Shown in pieces: positions 51,223 to 64,000 of a DNA stretch of 64,000 nt. How positions within the stretch are numbered: the first letter of the stretch is position 1; each line of letters starts with the position of its first letter. The notes beneath the pieces were generated by a model that was not told the DNA's origin, ran no database searches, and saw only the letters and a list, made by a program, of their open reading frames with translations. The position numbers and the translations under genes are program-made. The DNA lies in contig JAWQEG010000169.1 in the NCBI GenBank assembly GCA_033782935.1, positions 372,001 to 436,000 of the forward strand, given 5' to 3'. Origin of the DNA: Petrolisthes cinctipes (taxonomy: Eukaryota; Arthropoda; Malacostraca; Decapoda; Porcellanidae).

Positions 51223-54000
51223 GCTTGTTTTTTGCCTATATTTTGAAAATATTCTAGCACTGTGTAGGCATGTACAGATTGCTTCTGGGACCCCAAAATA
51301 TTGAATTTTCGGGTGTTTTGAGCCTGAATTTGAGATATAAACGGGTACTGAAGATGCATGCACATATCGACTTTTGTGCACCTAAAATATCGATTTTCAG
51401 TATGTTTTGAGCATGTATTTTGAAAATACTCTAACACGGAGTAGGCATGTACAGATCGCTTCTGGGACCCCTAAATATCGAATTTTCGGGTGTTTTGGGA
51501 CTGAATTTGAGATATCGACTTTTTGGCACCTAAAAGATCGATTTTTAGCATGTTTTTAGCCTATATTTTGAAAATATTCTAGCACTGTACAGATTGCTTC
51601 TAGGACCCCAAAATATTGAATTTTCGTGTGTTTTGAGCCTGAATTCGAGATATAAACGGGTACAGAAGATACATGCACATATTGACTTTGGGCACCAAAA
51701 ATATCGATTTTCAGCATGTTTTGGGCCAGAATTTTGAAAATACTCTAACACGGAGTAGGCATGTACAGATCGCTTCTGGGACCCCAAAATATCGAATTTT
51801 CGGGTGTTTACGGCCAGAATTTGAGATATAAACGGGTACAGAAGATGCATGCACATATCGACTTTTGGGCACCTAAAAGATCGATTTTCAGTATGTTTTT
51901 GGCCTGTATTTTGAAAATACTCTAACACGGAGTAGGCATGTACAGATACCTTCTGGGACCTCTAAATATCGAATTTTCGGGTGTTTTGGGACTGAATTTG
52001 AGATGTCGATTTTTTGGCACCTAAAATGTCGATTTTTAGCATGTTTTTTGCCTATATTTTGAAAATGTTCTAGCACTGTGTAGGCATGTACAGATTGCTT
52101 CTGGGACCCCAAAATATTGAATTTTCGGGTGTTTTGAGCCTGAATTTGAGATATAAACGGGTACAGAAGATACATGCACATATTGACTTTGGGCATCTAA
52201 AATATCGATTTTCAGCATGTTTTGGGCCTGTATTTTGAAAATACTCTAACACTGAGTAGGCATGTACAGATTGCTTCTGGGACCCCAAAATATTGAATTT
52301 TCGGGTGTTTTGAGCCTGAATTTGAGATATAAACGGGTACTGAAGATGCATGCACATATCGACTTTTGTGCACCTAACTGATCGATTTTCAGTATGTTTT
52401 GAGCATGTATTTTGAAAATACTCTAACACGGAGTAGGCATGTACAGATCGCTACTGGGACCCCTAAATATCGAATTTTCGGGTGTTTTGGGACTGAATTT
52501 GAGATATCGACTTTTTGGCACCTAAAAGATCGATTTTTAGCATGTTTTTAGCCAATATTTTGAAAATATTCTAGAACTGTACAGATTGCTTCTGGGACCC
52601 TAAAATATTGAATTTTCGGATGTTTTGAGCCTGAATTTGAGATATAAACGGGTACAGAAGATACATGCACATATTGACTTTGGGCACCAAAAATATCGAT
52701 TTTTAGCATGTTTTGGGCCTGAATTTTGAAAATACTCTAACACGGAGTAGGCATGTACAGATCGCTTCTGGGACCCCAAAATATCGAATTTTCGGGTGTT
52801 TAGGGACAGAATTTGAGATATAAACGGGTACAGAAGATCCATGCACATATCGACTTTTGGGCACCTAAAAGATCGATTTTCAGTATGTTTTTGGCCTGTA
52901 TTTTGAAAATACTCTAACACGGAGTAGGCATGTACAGATCGCTTCTGGGACCCCTAAATATCGAATTTTCGGGTGTTTTGGGACTGAATTTGATATATCG
53001 ACTTTTTGGCACCTAAAAGATCGATTTTTAGCATGTTTTTAGCCTATATTTTGAAAATATTCTAGCACTGAGTAGGCATGTACAGATTGCTTCTGGGACC
53101 CCAAAATATTGAATTTTCGGGTGTTTTGAGCCTGAATTTGAGATATAAACGGGTACAGAAGATACATGCACATATTGACTTTGGGCACCAAAAATATCGA
53201 TTTTCAGCATGTTTTGGGCCTGAATTTTGAAAATACTCTAACACGGAGTAGGCATGTACAGATCGCTTCTGGGACCCCAAAATATCGAATTTTCGGGTGT
53301 TTAGGGCCAGAATTTAAGATATAAACGGGTACAGAAGATGCATGCACATATCGACTTTTGGGCACCTAAAAGATCGATTTTCAGTATGTTTTTGGCCTGT
53401 ATTTTGAAAATACTCTAACACGGAGTAGGCATGTACAGATACCTTCTGGGACCTCTAAATATCGAATTTTCGGGTGTTTTGGAACTGAATTTGAGATATC
53501 GATTTTTTGGCACCAAAAATGTCGATTTTTAGCATGTTTTTAGCCTATATTTTGAAAATATTCTAGCACTGTGTAGGCATGTACAGATTGCTTCTGGGAC
53601 CCCAAAATATTGAATTTTCGGGTGTTTTGAGCCTGAATTTGAGATATAAACGGGTACAGAAGATACATGCACATATTGACTTTGGGCATCTAAAAGATCG
53701 ATTTTTAGCATATTTTGGGCCTGAATTTTGAAAATACTCTAACACGGAGTAGGCATGTACAGATCGCTTCTGGAACCCCAAAATATCGAATTTTCGGGTG
53801 TTTAGGGACAGAATTTGAAATATAAACGAGTACAGAAGATGCATGCACATATCGACTTTTGGGCACCTAAAAGATCGATTTTCAGTATGTTTTTGGCCTG
53901 TATTTTGAAAATACTCTAACACGGAGTAGGCATGTACAGATACCTTCTGGGACCTCTAAATATCGAATTTTCGGGTGTTTTGGAACTGAATTTGAGATAT

Positions 54001-54677
54001 CTATTTTTTGGCACCAAAAATGTCGATTTTTAGCATGTTTTTAGCCTATATTTTGAAAATATTCTAGCACTGTGTAGGCATGTACAGATTGCTTCTGGGA
54101 CCCCAAAATATTGAATTTTCGGGTGTTTTGAGCCTGAATTTGAGATATAAACGGGTACAGAAGATACATGCACATATTGACTTTGGGCATCTAAAAGATC
54201 GATTTTTAGCATGTTTTGGGCCTGAATTTTGAAAATACTCTAGCACTGAGTAGGCATGTACAGATTGCTTCTGAGACCCCAAAATATGGAATTTTCGGGT
54301 GTTTTGAGCCTGAATTTGAGATATAAACGGGTACAGAAGATACATGCACATATTGACTTTGGGCACCAAAAATATCGATTTTCAGCATATTTTGGGCCTG
54401 AATTTTGAAAATACTCTAACACGGAGTAGGCATGTACAGATCGCTTCTGGAACCCCAAAATATCGAATTTTCGGGTGTTTAGGGACAGAATTTGAGATAT
54501 AAACGAGTACAGAAGATGCATGCACATATCGACTTTTGGGCACCTAAAAGATCGATTTTCAGTATGTTTTTGGCCTGTATTTTGAAAATACTCTAACACG
54601 GAGTAGGCATGTACAGATCGCTTCTGGGACACCTAAATATCGAATTTTCGGGTGTTTTGGGACTGAATTTGAGATAT
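54001..54677 (+). repeat. 677-bp tetrameric higher-order repeat
   Basis: Same tetramer type as 24969-25645, with GGCACCAAAAATGTCG in M1 and CTTCTGAGACC plus AAATATGGAATT in the extra monomer. Followed by a 491-bp trimer (54678-55168). Confidence 0.85.
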
Positions 54678-55168
54678 CGACTTTTTGGCACCTAAAAGAT
54701 CGATTTTTAGCATGTTTTTAGCCTATATTTTGAAAATATTCTAGCACTGTACAGATTGATTCTGGGACCCCAAAATATTGAATTTTCGGGTGTTTTGAGC
54801 CTGAATGCGAGATATAAACGGGTACAGAAGATACATGCACATATTGACTTTGGGCACCAAAAATATCGATTTTCAGCATGTTTTGGGCCTGAATTTTGAA
54901 AATACTCTAACACGGAGTAGGCATGTACAGATCGCTTCTGGGACCCCAAAATATCGAATTTTCGGGTGTTTAGGGCCAGAATTTGAGATATAAACGGGTA
55001 CAGAAGATGCATGCACATATCGACTTTTGGGCACCTAAAATATCGATTTTCAGTATGTTTTTAACCTGTATTTTGAAAATACTCTAACACGGAGTAGGCA
55101 TGTACAGATACCTTCTGGGACCTCTAAATATCGAATTTTCGGGTGTTTTGGAACTGAATTTGAGATAT

Positions 55169-55845
55169 CGATTTTTTGGCACCAAAAATGTCGATTTTTA
55201 GCATGTTTTTAGCCTATATTTTGAAAATATTCTAGCACTGTGTAGGCATGTACAGATTGCTTCTGGGACCCCAAAATATTGAATTTTCGGGTGTTTTGAG
55301 CCTGAATTTGAGATATAAACGGGTACAGAAGATACATGCACATATTGACTTTGGGCATCTAAAAGATCGATTTTTAGCATGTTTTGGGCCTGTATTTTGA
55401 AAATACTCTAGCACTGAGTAGGCATGTACAGATTGCTTCTGAGACCCCAAAATATGGAATTTTCGGGTGTTTTGAGCCTGAATTTGAGATATAAACGGGT
55501 ACAGAAGATACATGCACATATTGACTTTGGGCACCAAAAATATCGATTTTCAGCATATTTTGGGCCTGAATTTTGAAAATACTCTAACACGGAGTAGGCA
55601 TGTACAGATCGCTTCTGGAACCCCAAAATATCGAATTTTCGGGTGTTTAGGGACAGAATTTGAAATATAAACGAGTACAGAAGATGCATGCACATATCGA
55701 CTTTTGGGCACCTAAAAGATCGATTTTCAGTATGTTTTTGGCCTGTATTTTGAAAATACTCTAACACGGAGTAGGCATGTACAGATACCTTCTGGGACCT
55801 CTAAATATCGAATTTTCGGGTGTTTTGGAACTGAATTTGAGATAT
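55169..55845 (+). repeat. 677-bp tetramer, tandem copy 1 of 3
   Basis: Three near-identical tetramers in tandem. Unit marks are GGCACCAAAAATGTCG, AAATATGGAATT, CAGCATATTTTGGG, CTTCTGGAACCCC and GAAATATAAACGAGTAC. The 677-bp periodicity starts near 55068. Confidence 0.9.
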
Positions 55846-56522
55846 CGATTTTTTGGCACCAAAAATGTCGATTTTTAGCATGTTTTTAGCCTATATTTTG
55901 AAAATATTCTAGCACTGTGTAGGCATGTACAGATTGCTTCTGGGACCCCAAAATATTGAATTTTCGGGTGTTTTGAGCCTGAATTTGAGATATAAACGGG
56001 TACAGAAGATACATGCACATATTGACTTTGGGCATCTAAAAGATCGATTTTTAGCATGTTTTGGGCCTGTATTTTGAAAATACTCTAGCACTGAGTAGGC
56101 ATGTACAGATTGCTTCTGAGACCCCAAAATATGGAATTTTCGGGTGTTTTGAGCCTGAATTTGAGATATAAACGGGTACAGAAGATACATGCACATATTG
56201 ACTTTGGGCACCAAAAATATCGATTTTCAGCATATTTTGGGCCTGAATTTTGAAAATACTCTAACACGGAGTAGGCATGTACAGATCGCTTCTGGAACCC
56301 CAAAATATCGAATTTTCGGGTGTTTAGGGACAGAATTTGAAATATAAACGAGTACAGAAGATGCATGCACATATCGACTTTTGGGCACCTAAAAGATCGA
56401 TTTTCAGTATGATTTTGGCCTGTATTTTGAAAATACTCTAACACGGAGTAGGCATGTACAGATACCTTCTGGGACCTCTAAATATCGAATTTTCGGGTGT
56501 TTTGGAACTGAATTTGAGATAT
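55846..56522 (+). repeat. 677-bp tetramer, tandem copy 2 of 3
   Basis: Identical by eye to its neighbours except GTATGATTTTGGCC near 56407, where the others have GTATGTTTTTGGCC. Confidence 0.9.
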
Positions 56523-57199
56523 CGATTTTTTGGCACCAAAAATGTCGATTTTTAGCATGTTTTTAGCCTATATTTTGAAAATATTCTAGCACTGTGTAGG
56601 CATGTACAGATTGCTTCTGGGACCCCAAAATATTGAATTTTCGGGTGTTTTGAGCCTGAATTTGAGATATAAACGGGTACAGAAGATACATGCACATATT
56701 GACTTTGGGCATCTAAAAGATCGATTTTTAGCATGTTTTGGGCCTGTATTTTGAAAATACTCTAGCACTGAGTAGGCATGTACAGATTGCTTCTGAGACC
56801 CCAAAATATGGAATTTTCGGGTGTTTTGAGCCTGAATTTGAGATATAAACGGGTACAGAAGATACATGCACATATTGACTTTGGGCACCAAAAATATCGA
56901 TTTTCAGCATATTTTGGGCCTGAATTTTGAAAATACTCTAACACGGAGTAGGCATGTACAGATCGCTTCTGGAACCCCAAAATATCGAATTTTCGGGTGT
57001 TTAGGGACAGAATTTGAAATATAAACGAGTACAGAAGATGCATGCACATATCGACTTTTGGGCACCTAAAAGATCGATTTTCAGTATGTTTTTGGCCTGT
57101 ATTTTGAAAATACTCTAACACGGAGTAGGCATGTACAGATCTCTCCTGGGACACCTAAATATCGAATTTTCGGGTGTTTTGGGACTGAATTTGAGATAT
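56523..57199 (+). repeat. 677-bp tetramer, tandem copy 3 of 3
   Basis: Matches copies 1 and 2 until about 57140. There GATCTCTCCTGGGACACC replaces GATACCTTCTGGGACCTC and the tandem periodicity ends. Confidence 0.88.
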
Positions 57200-58042
57200 C
57201 GACTTTTTGGCACCTAAAAGATCGATTTTTAGCATGTTTTTAGCCTATATTTTGAAAATATTCTAGCACTGTACAGATTGCTTCTGGGACCCCAAAATAT
57301 TGAATTTTCGGGTGTTTTGAGCCTGAATGCGAGATATAAACGGGTACAGAAGATACATGCACATATTGACTTTGGGCACCAAAAATATCGATTTTCAGCA
57401 TGTTTTGGGCCTGAATTTTGAAAATACTCTAACACGGAGTAGGCATGTACAGATCGCTTCTGGGACCCCAAAATATCGAATTTTCGGGTGTTTAGGGCCA
57501 GAATTTGAGATATAAACGGGTACAGAAGATGCATGCACATATTGACTTTGGGCATCTAAAAGATCGATTTTTAGCATGTTTTGGGCCTGTATTTTAAAAA
57601 TACTCTAGCACTGAGTAGGCATGTACAGATTGCTTCTGAGACCCCAAAATATGGAATTTTCGGGTGTTTTGAGCCTGAATTTGAGATATAAACGGGTACA
57701 GAAGATACATGCACATATTGACTTTGGGCACCAAAAATATCGATTTTCAGCATATTTTGGGCCTGAATTTTGAAAATACTCTAACACGGAGTAGGCATGT
57801 ACAGATCGCTTCTGGAACCCCAAAATATCGAATTTTCGGGTGTTTAGGGACAGAATTTGAAATATAAACGAGTACAGAAGATGCATGCACATATCGACTT
57901 TTGGGCACCTAAAAGATCGATTTTCAGTATGTTTTTGGCCTGTATTTTGAAAATACTCTAACACGGAGTAGGCATGTACAGATACCTTCTGGGACCTCTA
58001 AATATCGAATTTTCGGGTGTTTTGGAACTGAATTTGAGATAT
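57200..58042 (+). repeat. 843-bp pentameric higher-order repeat
   Basis: Five monomers between successive GATATCG junctions: a 138-bp M1 with the 10-bp deletion and the GAATGCGAG variant, then M2, the tetramer-specific mosaic monomer, a second M2-like unit and M3 (138 + 176 + 176 + 176 + 177). It looks like a fusion of a 491-bp trimer with the tail of a 677-bp tetramer. Confidence 0.8.
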
Positions 58043-61000
58043 CGATTTTTTGGCACCAAAAATGTCGATTTTTAGCAAGTTTTTAGCCTATATTTTGAAA
58101 ATATTCTAGCACTGTACAGATTGCTTCAGGGACCCCAAAATATTGAATTTTCGGGTGTTTTGAGCCTGAATGCGAGATATAAACGGGTACAGAAGATACA
58201 TGCACATATTGACTTTGGGCACCAAAAATATCGATTTTCAGCATGTTTTGGGCCTGAATTTTGAAAATACTCTAACACGGAGTAGGCATGTACAGATCGC
58301 TTCTGGGACCCCAAAATATCGAATTTTCGGGTGTTTAGGGCCAGAATTTGAGATATAAACGGGTACAGAAGATGCATGCACATATCGACTTTTGGGCACC
58401 TAAAATATCGATTTTCAGTATGTTTTTAACCTGTATTTTGAAAATACTCTAACACGGAGTAGGCATGTACAGATACCTTCTGGGACCTCTAAATATCGAA
58501 TTTTCGGGTGTTTTGGGACGGAATTTGAGATATCGATTTTTTGGCACCTAAAATGTCGATTTTTAGCATGTTTTTAGCCTATATTTTGAAAATATTCTAG
58601 CACTGTACAGATTGCTTCTGGGACCCCAAAATATTGAATTTTCGGGGGTTTTGAGCCTGAATTTGAGATATAAACGGGTACAGAAGATACATTCACATAT
58701 TGACTTTGGGCATCTAAAATATCGATTTTCAGCATGTTTTGGGCCTGTATTTTGAAAATACTCTAACACTGAGTAGGCATGTACAGATTGCTTCTGGGAC
58801 CCCAAAATATTGAATTTTCGGGTGTTTTGAGCCTGAATTTGAGATATAAACGGGTACAGAAGATGCATGCACATATCGACTTTTGTGCACCTAAAAGATC
58901 GATTTTCATTATGTTTTGAGCATGTATTTTGAAAATACTCTAACACGGAGTAGGCATGTACAGATCGCTTCTGGGACACCTAAATATCGAATTTTCGGGC
59001 GTTTTGGGACTGAATTTGAGATATCGACTTTTTGGCACCTAAAAGATCGATTTTTAGCATGTTTTTAGCCTATATTTTGAAAATATTCTAGCACTGTACA
59101 GATTGCTTCTGGGACCCCAAAATATTCAATTTTCGGGTGTTTTGAGCATGAATTTGAGATATAAACGGGTACTGAAGATGCATGCACATATCGACTTTTG
59201 TGCACCTAACTGATCGATTTTCAGTATGTTTTGAGCATGTATTTTGAAAATACCCTAACACGGAGTAGGCATGTACAGATCGCTACTGGGACCCCTAAAT
59301 ATCGAATTTTCGGGTGTTTTGAGCCTGAATTTGAGATATAAACGGGTACAGAAGATGCATGCACATATCGACTTTGGGCACCAAAAATATCGATTTTCAG
59401 CATGTTTTTGGCCTGTATTTTGAAAATACTCTAACACGGAGTAGGCATGTACAGATCGCTTCTGGGACCCCAAAATATCGAATTTTCGGGTGTTTAGGGC
59501 CAGAATTTGAGATATAAACGGGTACAGAAGATGCATGCACATATCGACTTTTGGGCACCTAAAAGATCGATTTTCAGTATGTTTTTGGCCTGTATTTTGA
59601 AAATACTCTAACACGGAGTAGGCATGTACAGATACCTATTGGGACCTCTAAATATCGAATTTTCGGGTGTTTTGGGACTGAATTTGAGATATCGATTTTT
59701 TGGCACCTAAAATGTCGATTTTTAGCATGTTTTTAGCCTATATTTTGAAAATATTCTAGCACTGTGTAGGCATCTACAGATTGCTTCTGGGACCCCAAAA
59801 TATTGAATTTTCGGGTGTTTTGAGCCTGAATTTGAGATATAAACGGGTACAGAAGATACATGCACATATTGACTTTGGGCATCTAAAATATCGATTTTCA
59901 GCATGTTTTGGGCCTGAATTTTGAAAATACTCTAACACGGAGTAGGCATGTACAGATTGCTTCTGGGACCCCAAAATATCGAATTTTCGGGTGTTTAGGG
60001 ACAGAATTTGAGATATAAACGGGTACAGAAGATGCATGCACATATCGACTTTTGGGCACCTAAAAGATCGATTTTCAGTATGTTTTTGGCCTGTATCTTG
60101 AAAATACTCTAACACTCAGTAGGCATGTACAGATTGCTTCTGGTACCCCAAAATATTGAATTTTCGGGTGGTTTGGGACTAAATTTGAGATATCGATTTT
60201 TTGGCACCTATAATGTCGACTTTTAGCATGTTTTTCGCCTATATCTTGAAAATATTCTAGCACTGTATAGGCATGTACAGATTGCTTCTGGGACCCCAAA
60301 ATATTGAATTTTCGGGTGTTTTGAGCCTGAATTTGAGATATAAACGGGTACAGAAGATACATGCACATATTGACTTTGGGCATCTAAAATATCGATTTTC
60401 AGCATGTTTTGGGCCTGTATTTTGAAAATACTCTAACACTGAGTAGGCATGTACAGATTGCTTCTGGGACCCCAAAATATTGAATTTTCGGGTGTTTTGA
60501 GCCTGAATTTGAGATATAAACGGGTACTGAAGATGCATGCACATATCGACTTTTGTGCACCTAAAAGATCGATTTTCAGTATGTTTTGAGCATGTATTTT
60601 GAAAATACTCTAACACGGAGTAGGCATGTACAGATCGCTTCTAGGACACCTAAATATCGAATTTTCGGGTGTTTTGGGACTGAATTTGAGATATCGACTT
60701 TTTGGCACCTAAAAGATCGATTTTTAGCATGTTTTTAGCCTATATTTTGAAAATATTCTAGCACTGTACAGATTGCTTCTGGGACCCCAAAATATTGAAT
60801 TTTCGGTTGTTTTGAGCCTGAATTTGAGATATAAACGGGTACAGAAGAAACATGCACATATTGACTTTGGGCACCAAAAATATCGATTTTCAGCATGTTT
60901 TGGGCCTGAATTTTGAAAATACTCTAACACGGAGTAGGCATGTACAGATCGCTTCTGGGACCCCAAAATATCGAATTTTCGGGTGTTTAGGGCCAGAATT

Positions 61001-62677
61001 TGAGATATAAGCGGGTACAGAAGATGCATGCACATATCGACTTTTGGGCACCTAAAAGATCGATTTTTAGTATGTTTTTGGCCTGTATTTTGAAAATACT
61101 CTAACAAAAAGTAGGCATGTACAGATACCTTCTGGGACCTCTAAATATCGAATTTTCTGGTGTTTTGGGACTGAATTTGATATATCGATTTTTTGGCACC
61201 TAAAATGTCGATTTTTAGCATGTTTTTAACCTATATTTTGAAAATATTCTAGCACTGTGTAGGCATGTACAGATTGCTTCTGGGACCCCAAAATATTGAA
61301 TTTTCGGGTGTTTTGAGCCTGAATTTGAGATATAAACGGGTACAGAAGATACATGCACATATTGACTTTCGGCATCTAAAATATCGATTTTCAGCATGTT
61401 TTGGGCCTGAATTTTGAAAATACTCTAACACGGAGTAGGCATGTACAGATCGCTTCTGGGACCCCAAAATATCGAATTTTTGGGTGTTTAGGGCCAGAAT
61501 TTGAGATATAAACGGGTACAGAAGATGCATGCACATATTGACTTTGGGCATCTAAAATATCGATTTTCAGCATGTTTTGTGCCTGTATTTTGAAAATACT
61601 CTAACACTGAGTAGGCATGTACAGATTGCTTCTGGGACCCCAAAATATTGAATTTTGGGGTGTTTTGAGCCTGAATTTGAGATATAAACGGGTACTGAAG
61701 ATGCATGCACATATCGACTTTTGTGCACCTAAAAGATCGATTTTCACTATGTTTTGAGCATGTATTTTGAAAATACTCTAACACGGAGTAGGCATGTACA
61801 GATCGCTTCTGGGACCCTAAATATCGAATTTTCGGGTGTTTTGGGACTGAATTTGAGATATCGACTTTTTGGCACATAAAAGATCGATTTTTAGCATGTT
61901 TTTAGCCTATATTTTGAAAATATTCTAGCACTGTACAGATTGCTTCTGGGACCCCAAAATATTGAATTTTCGGGTGTTTTGAGCCTGAATGCGAGATATA
62001 AACTGGTACAGAAGATACATGCACATATTGACTTTGGGCACCAAAAATATCGATTTTCAGCATGTTTTGGGCCAGAATTTTGAAAATACTCTAACACGGA
62101 GTAGGCATGTACAGATCGCTTCTGGGACCCCAAAATATCGAATTTTCGGGTGTTTAGGGACAGAATTTGAGATATAAACGGGTACAGAAGATGCATGCAC
62201 ATATCGACTTTTGGGCACCTAAAAGATCGATTTTAAGTATGTTTTTGGCCTGTATTTTGAAAATACTCTAGCACGGAGTAGGCATGTACAGATACCTTCT
62301 GGGACATCTAAATATCGAATTTTCGGGTGTTTTGGGACTAAATTTGAGATATCGATTTTTTGGCACCTAAAATGTCGATTTTTAGCATGTTTTTTGCCTA
62401 TATTTTGAAAATATTCTAGCACTGAGTAGGCATGTACAGATTGCTTCTGGGACCCCAAAATATTGAATTTTCGGGTGTTTTGAGCCTGAATTTGAGATAT
62501 AAACGGGTACTGAAGATGCATGCACATATCGACTTTTGTGCACCTAAAAGATCGATTTTCAGTATGTTTTGAGCATGTATTTTGAAAATACTCTAACACG
62601 GAGTAGGCATGTACAGATCGCTTCTGGGACCCCTAAATATCGAATTTTCGGGTGTTTTGGGACTGAATTTGAGATAT

Positions 62678-62772
62678 CGACTTTTTACCACCTAAAAGTA
62701 GGCATGTACAGATACCTTCTGGGACCTCTAAATATCGAATTTTCGTGTGTTTTGGGACTGAATTTGAGATAT
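62678..62772 (+). repeat. 95-bp M1/M3 chimeric monomer (junction 62698/62699)
   Basis: Same junction, with private changes (CTTTTTACCACC; TTTTCGTGTG). It is the most isolated of the eight copies. Confidence 0.87.
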
Positions 62773-64000
62773 CGATTTTTTGGCACCTAAAATGTCGATT
62801 TTTAGCATGTTTTTTGCCTATATTTTGAAAATATTCTAGCACTGTGTAGGCATGTACAGATTGCTTCTGGGACCCCAAAATATTGAAATTTCGGGTGTTT
62901 TGAGCCTGAATTTGAGATATAAACGGGTACAGAAGATACATGCACATATTGACTTTGGGCATCTAAAATATCGATTTTCAGCATGTTTTGGGCCTGTATT
63001 TTGAAAATACTCTAACACTGAGTAGGCATGTACAGATTGCTTCTGGGACTCCAAAATATTGAATTTTCGGGTGTTTTGAGCCTGAATTTGAGATATAAAC
63101 GGGTACTGAAGATGCATGCACATATCGACTTTTGTGCACCTAAAAGATCGATTTTCAGTAAGTTTTGAGCATGTATTTTGAAAATACTCTAACACGGAGT
63201 AGGCATGTACAGATCGCTTCTGGGACCCCTAAATATCGAATTTTCGGGGGTTTTGGGACTGAATTTGAGATATCGACTTTTTGGCACCTAAAAGATCGAT
63301 TTTTAGCATATTTTTAGCCTATATTTTGAAAATATTCTAGCACTGTGTAGGCATGTACAGATTGCTTCTGGGACCCCAACATATTGATTTTTCGGGTGTT
63401 TTGAGCCTGAATTTGAGATATAAACGGGTACAGAAGATGCATGCACATATCGACTTTGGGCACCAAAAATATCGATTTTCAGCATGTTTTTGGCCTTTAT
63501 TTTGAAAATACTCTAACACGGAGTAGGCATGTACAGATTGCTTCTGGGACCCAAAAATATCGAATTTTCGGGTGTTTAGGGCCAGAATTTGAGATATAAA
63601 CGGGTACAGAAGATGCATGCACATATCGACTTTTGGGCACCTAAAAGATCGATTTTCAGTATGTTTTTGGCCTGTATTTTGAAAATACTCTAACACGGAG
63701 TAGGCATGTACAGATACCTATTGGGACCTCTAAATATCGAATTTTCGGGTGTTTTGGGACTGAATTTGAGAGATATCGATTTTTTGGCACCTAAAATGTC
63801 GATTTTTAGCATGTTTTTAGCCTATATTTTGAAAATATTCTAGCACTGTGTAGGCATCTACAGATTGCTTCTGGGACCCCAAAATATTGAATTTTCGGGT
63901 GTTTTGAGCCTGAATTTGAGATATAAACGGGTACAGAAGATACATGCACATATTGACTTTGGGCATCTAAAATATCGATTTTCAGCATGTTTTGGGCCTG

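Larger units (their letters stand above)
1..64000 (+). repeat. Satellite DNA array, 176/177-bp monomer family with trimeric higher-order repeats
   Basis: Every stretch read in the window aligns to one monomer. Landmarks in order are an ATAAACGGGTACAGAAGAT segment, CATGCACATAT, GGGCACCTAAAA, ATCGATTTTCAG, TATTTTGAAAATA, GTAGGCATGTACAGAT, CTTCTGGGACC, ATATCGAATTTTCGGGTG and GAATTTGAGATAT. All copies are in the same direction; no inversion, transposon or single-copy insert was seen. Strand is arbitrary. The first 176-bp copy has 68 G+C (39%). No array boundary is present. Such arrays are typical of eukaryotic centromeric or heterochromatic DNA; that role here is inference. The family was not recognised from memory. 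Confidence 0.97.

Noticed and set aside
63765..63780. GAGAGATATC, a 2-bp insertion at an M1 junction, as a new unit type
   Set aside because: Single occurrence. It is as well explained by a private mutation or a base-calling error.
1..64000. CRISPR array, because of regular repeats
   Set aside because: There are no short identical repeats separated by unique spacers. The 176/177-bp units are similar over their whole length, and no cas genes are present.
1..64000. Transposon or LTR origin, with the repeats as nested terminal repeats
   Set aside because: No transposase, integrase or reverse transcriptase motif is seen, there are no TG...CA ends with target duplications, and copies are strictly head-to-tail. 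A remote origin from a transposon tail cannot be excluded but has no support here.
1..64000. Ribosomal spacer repeats or a tandem RNA gene cluster
   Set aside because: No rRNA, 5S, tRNA or snRNA sequence was recognised in any unit, and no internal promoter boxes typical of 5S or tRNA genes were identified.
1..64000. Naming the species or satellite family
   Set aside because: The monomer was not recognised with confidence. Lengths near 176 bp are common among unrelated plant and animal satellites, so length is not evidence. A database search with the 176-bp consensus would decide.

Overview
The whole 64 kb window is satellite DNA. From first base to last it is one family of AT-rich tandem repeats, all head-to-tail in the same orientation. 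I see no protein-coding gene, RNA gene, transposon, microsatellite or unique-sequence gap. Neither array edge is in the window, so the array continues on both sides. This points to a eukaryotic chromosome, in a centromeric, pericentromeric or other heterochromatic block. I cannot name the species or recognise the satellite family from memory.

The array is organised at nested scales. (1) The basic monomer is 176 or 177 bp, about 39% G+C in the copy I counted. It looks like an old duplication of an 88-bp unit: its two halves align without gaps at 55 of 88 positions by hand count. (2) Three monomer types form a higher-order repeat (HOR) of 501 bp: M1 (148 bp, carrying a 29-bp deletion), M2 (176 bp) and M3 (177 bp). 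Common derivatives are 491 bp (10-bp deletion in M1), 482 bp (19-bp deletion in M3), 324 bp dimers, 677 bp tetramers, an 843 bp pentamer and units holding a 95-bp M1/M3 chimera. (3) Blocks of several HORs are themselves duplicated, giving superrepeats with offsets of 677, 1316, 1763, 3230, 3311, 3988, 7299, 7539, 7800, 8040 and 8855 bp. Many are identical or differ by about 1% or less where compared by eye. I estimate roughly 130 HORs and about 385 monomers from the period lengths.

Layout: 1-12.6 kb is regular 501-bp HORs in recent superrepeats, with none of the 10-bp-deletion subfamily. 12.6-23 kb is more irregular, with private point mutations, small indels and non-trimeric orders. 23-37 kb mixes 491- and 501-bp HORs with chimeric units and a 3230-bp duplication. 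37-51 kb is built from duplicated blocks (1316, 7539 and 1763 bp). 53.5-58 kb holds tetramers and a pentamer. 58-64 kb returns to mixed HORs.

Many open reading frames of 60-165 codons occur, mostly on the minus strand. I do not call them genes: they recur with the HOR, and the family tolerates indels of 1, 10, 19, 29 and 53 bp, none a multiple of three. The interest of the window lies in its repeat architecture and the record of recent amplification, not in any encoded system.
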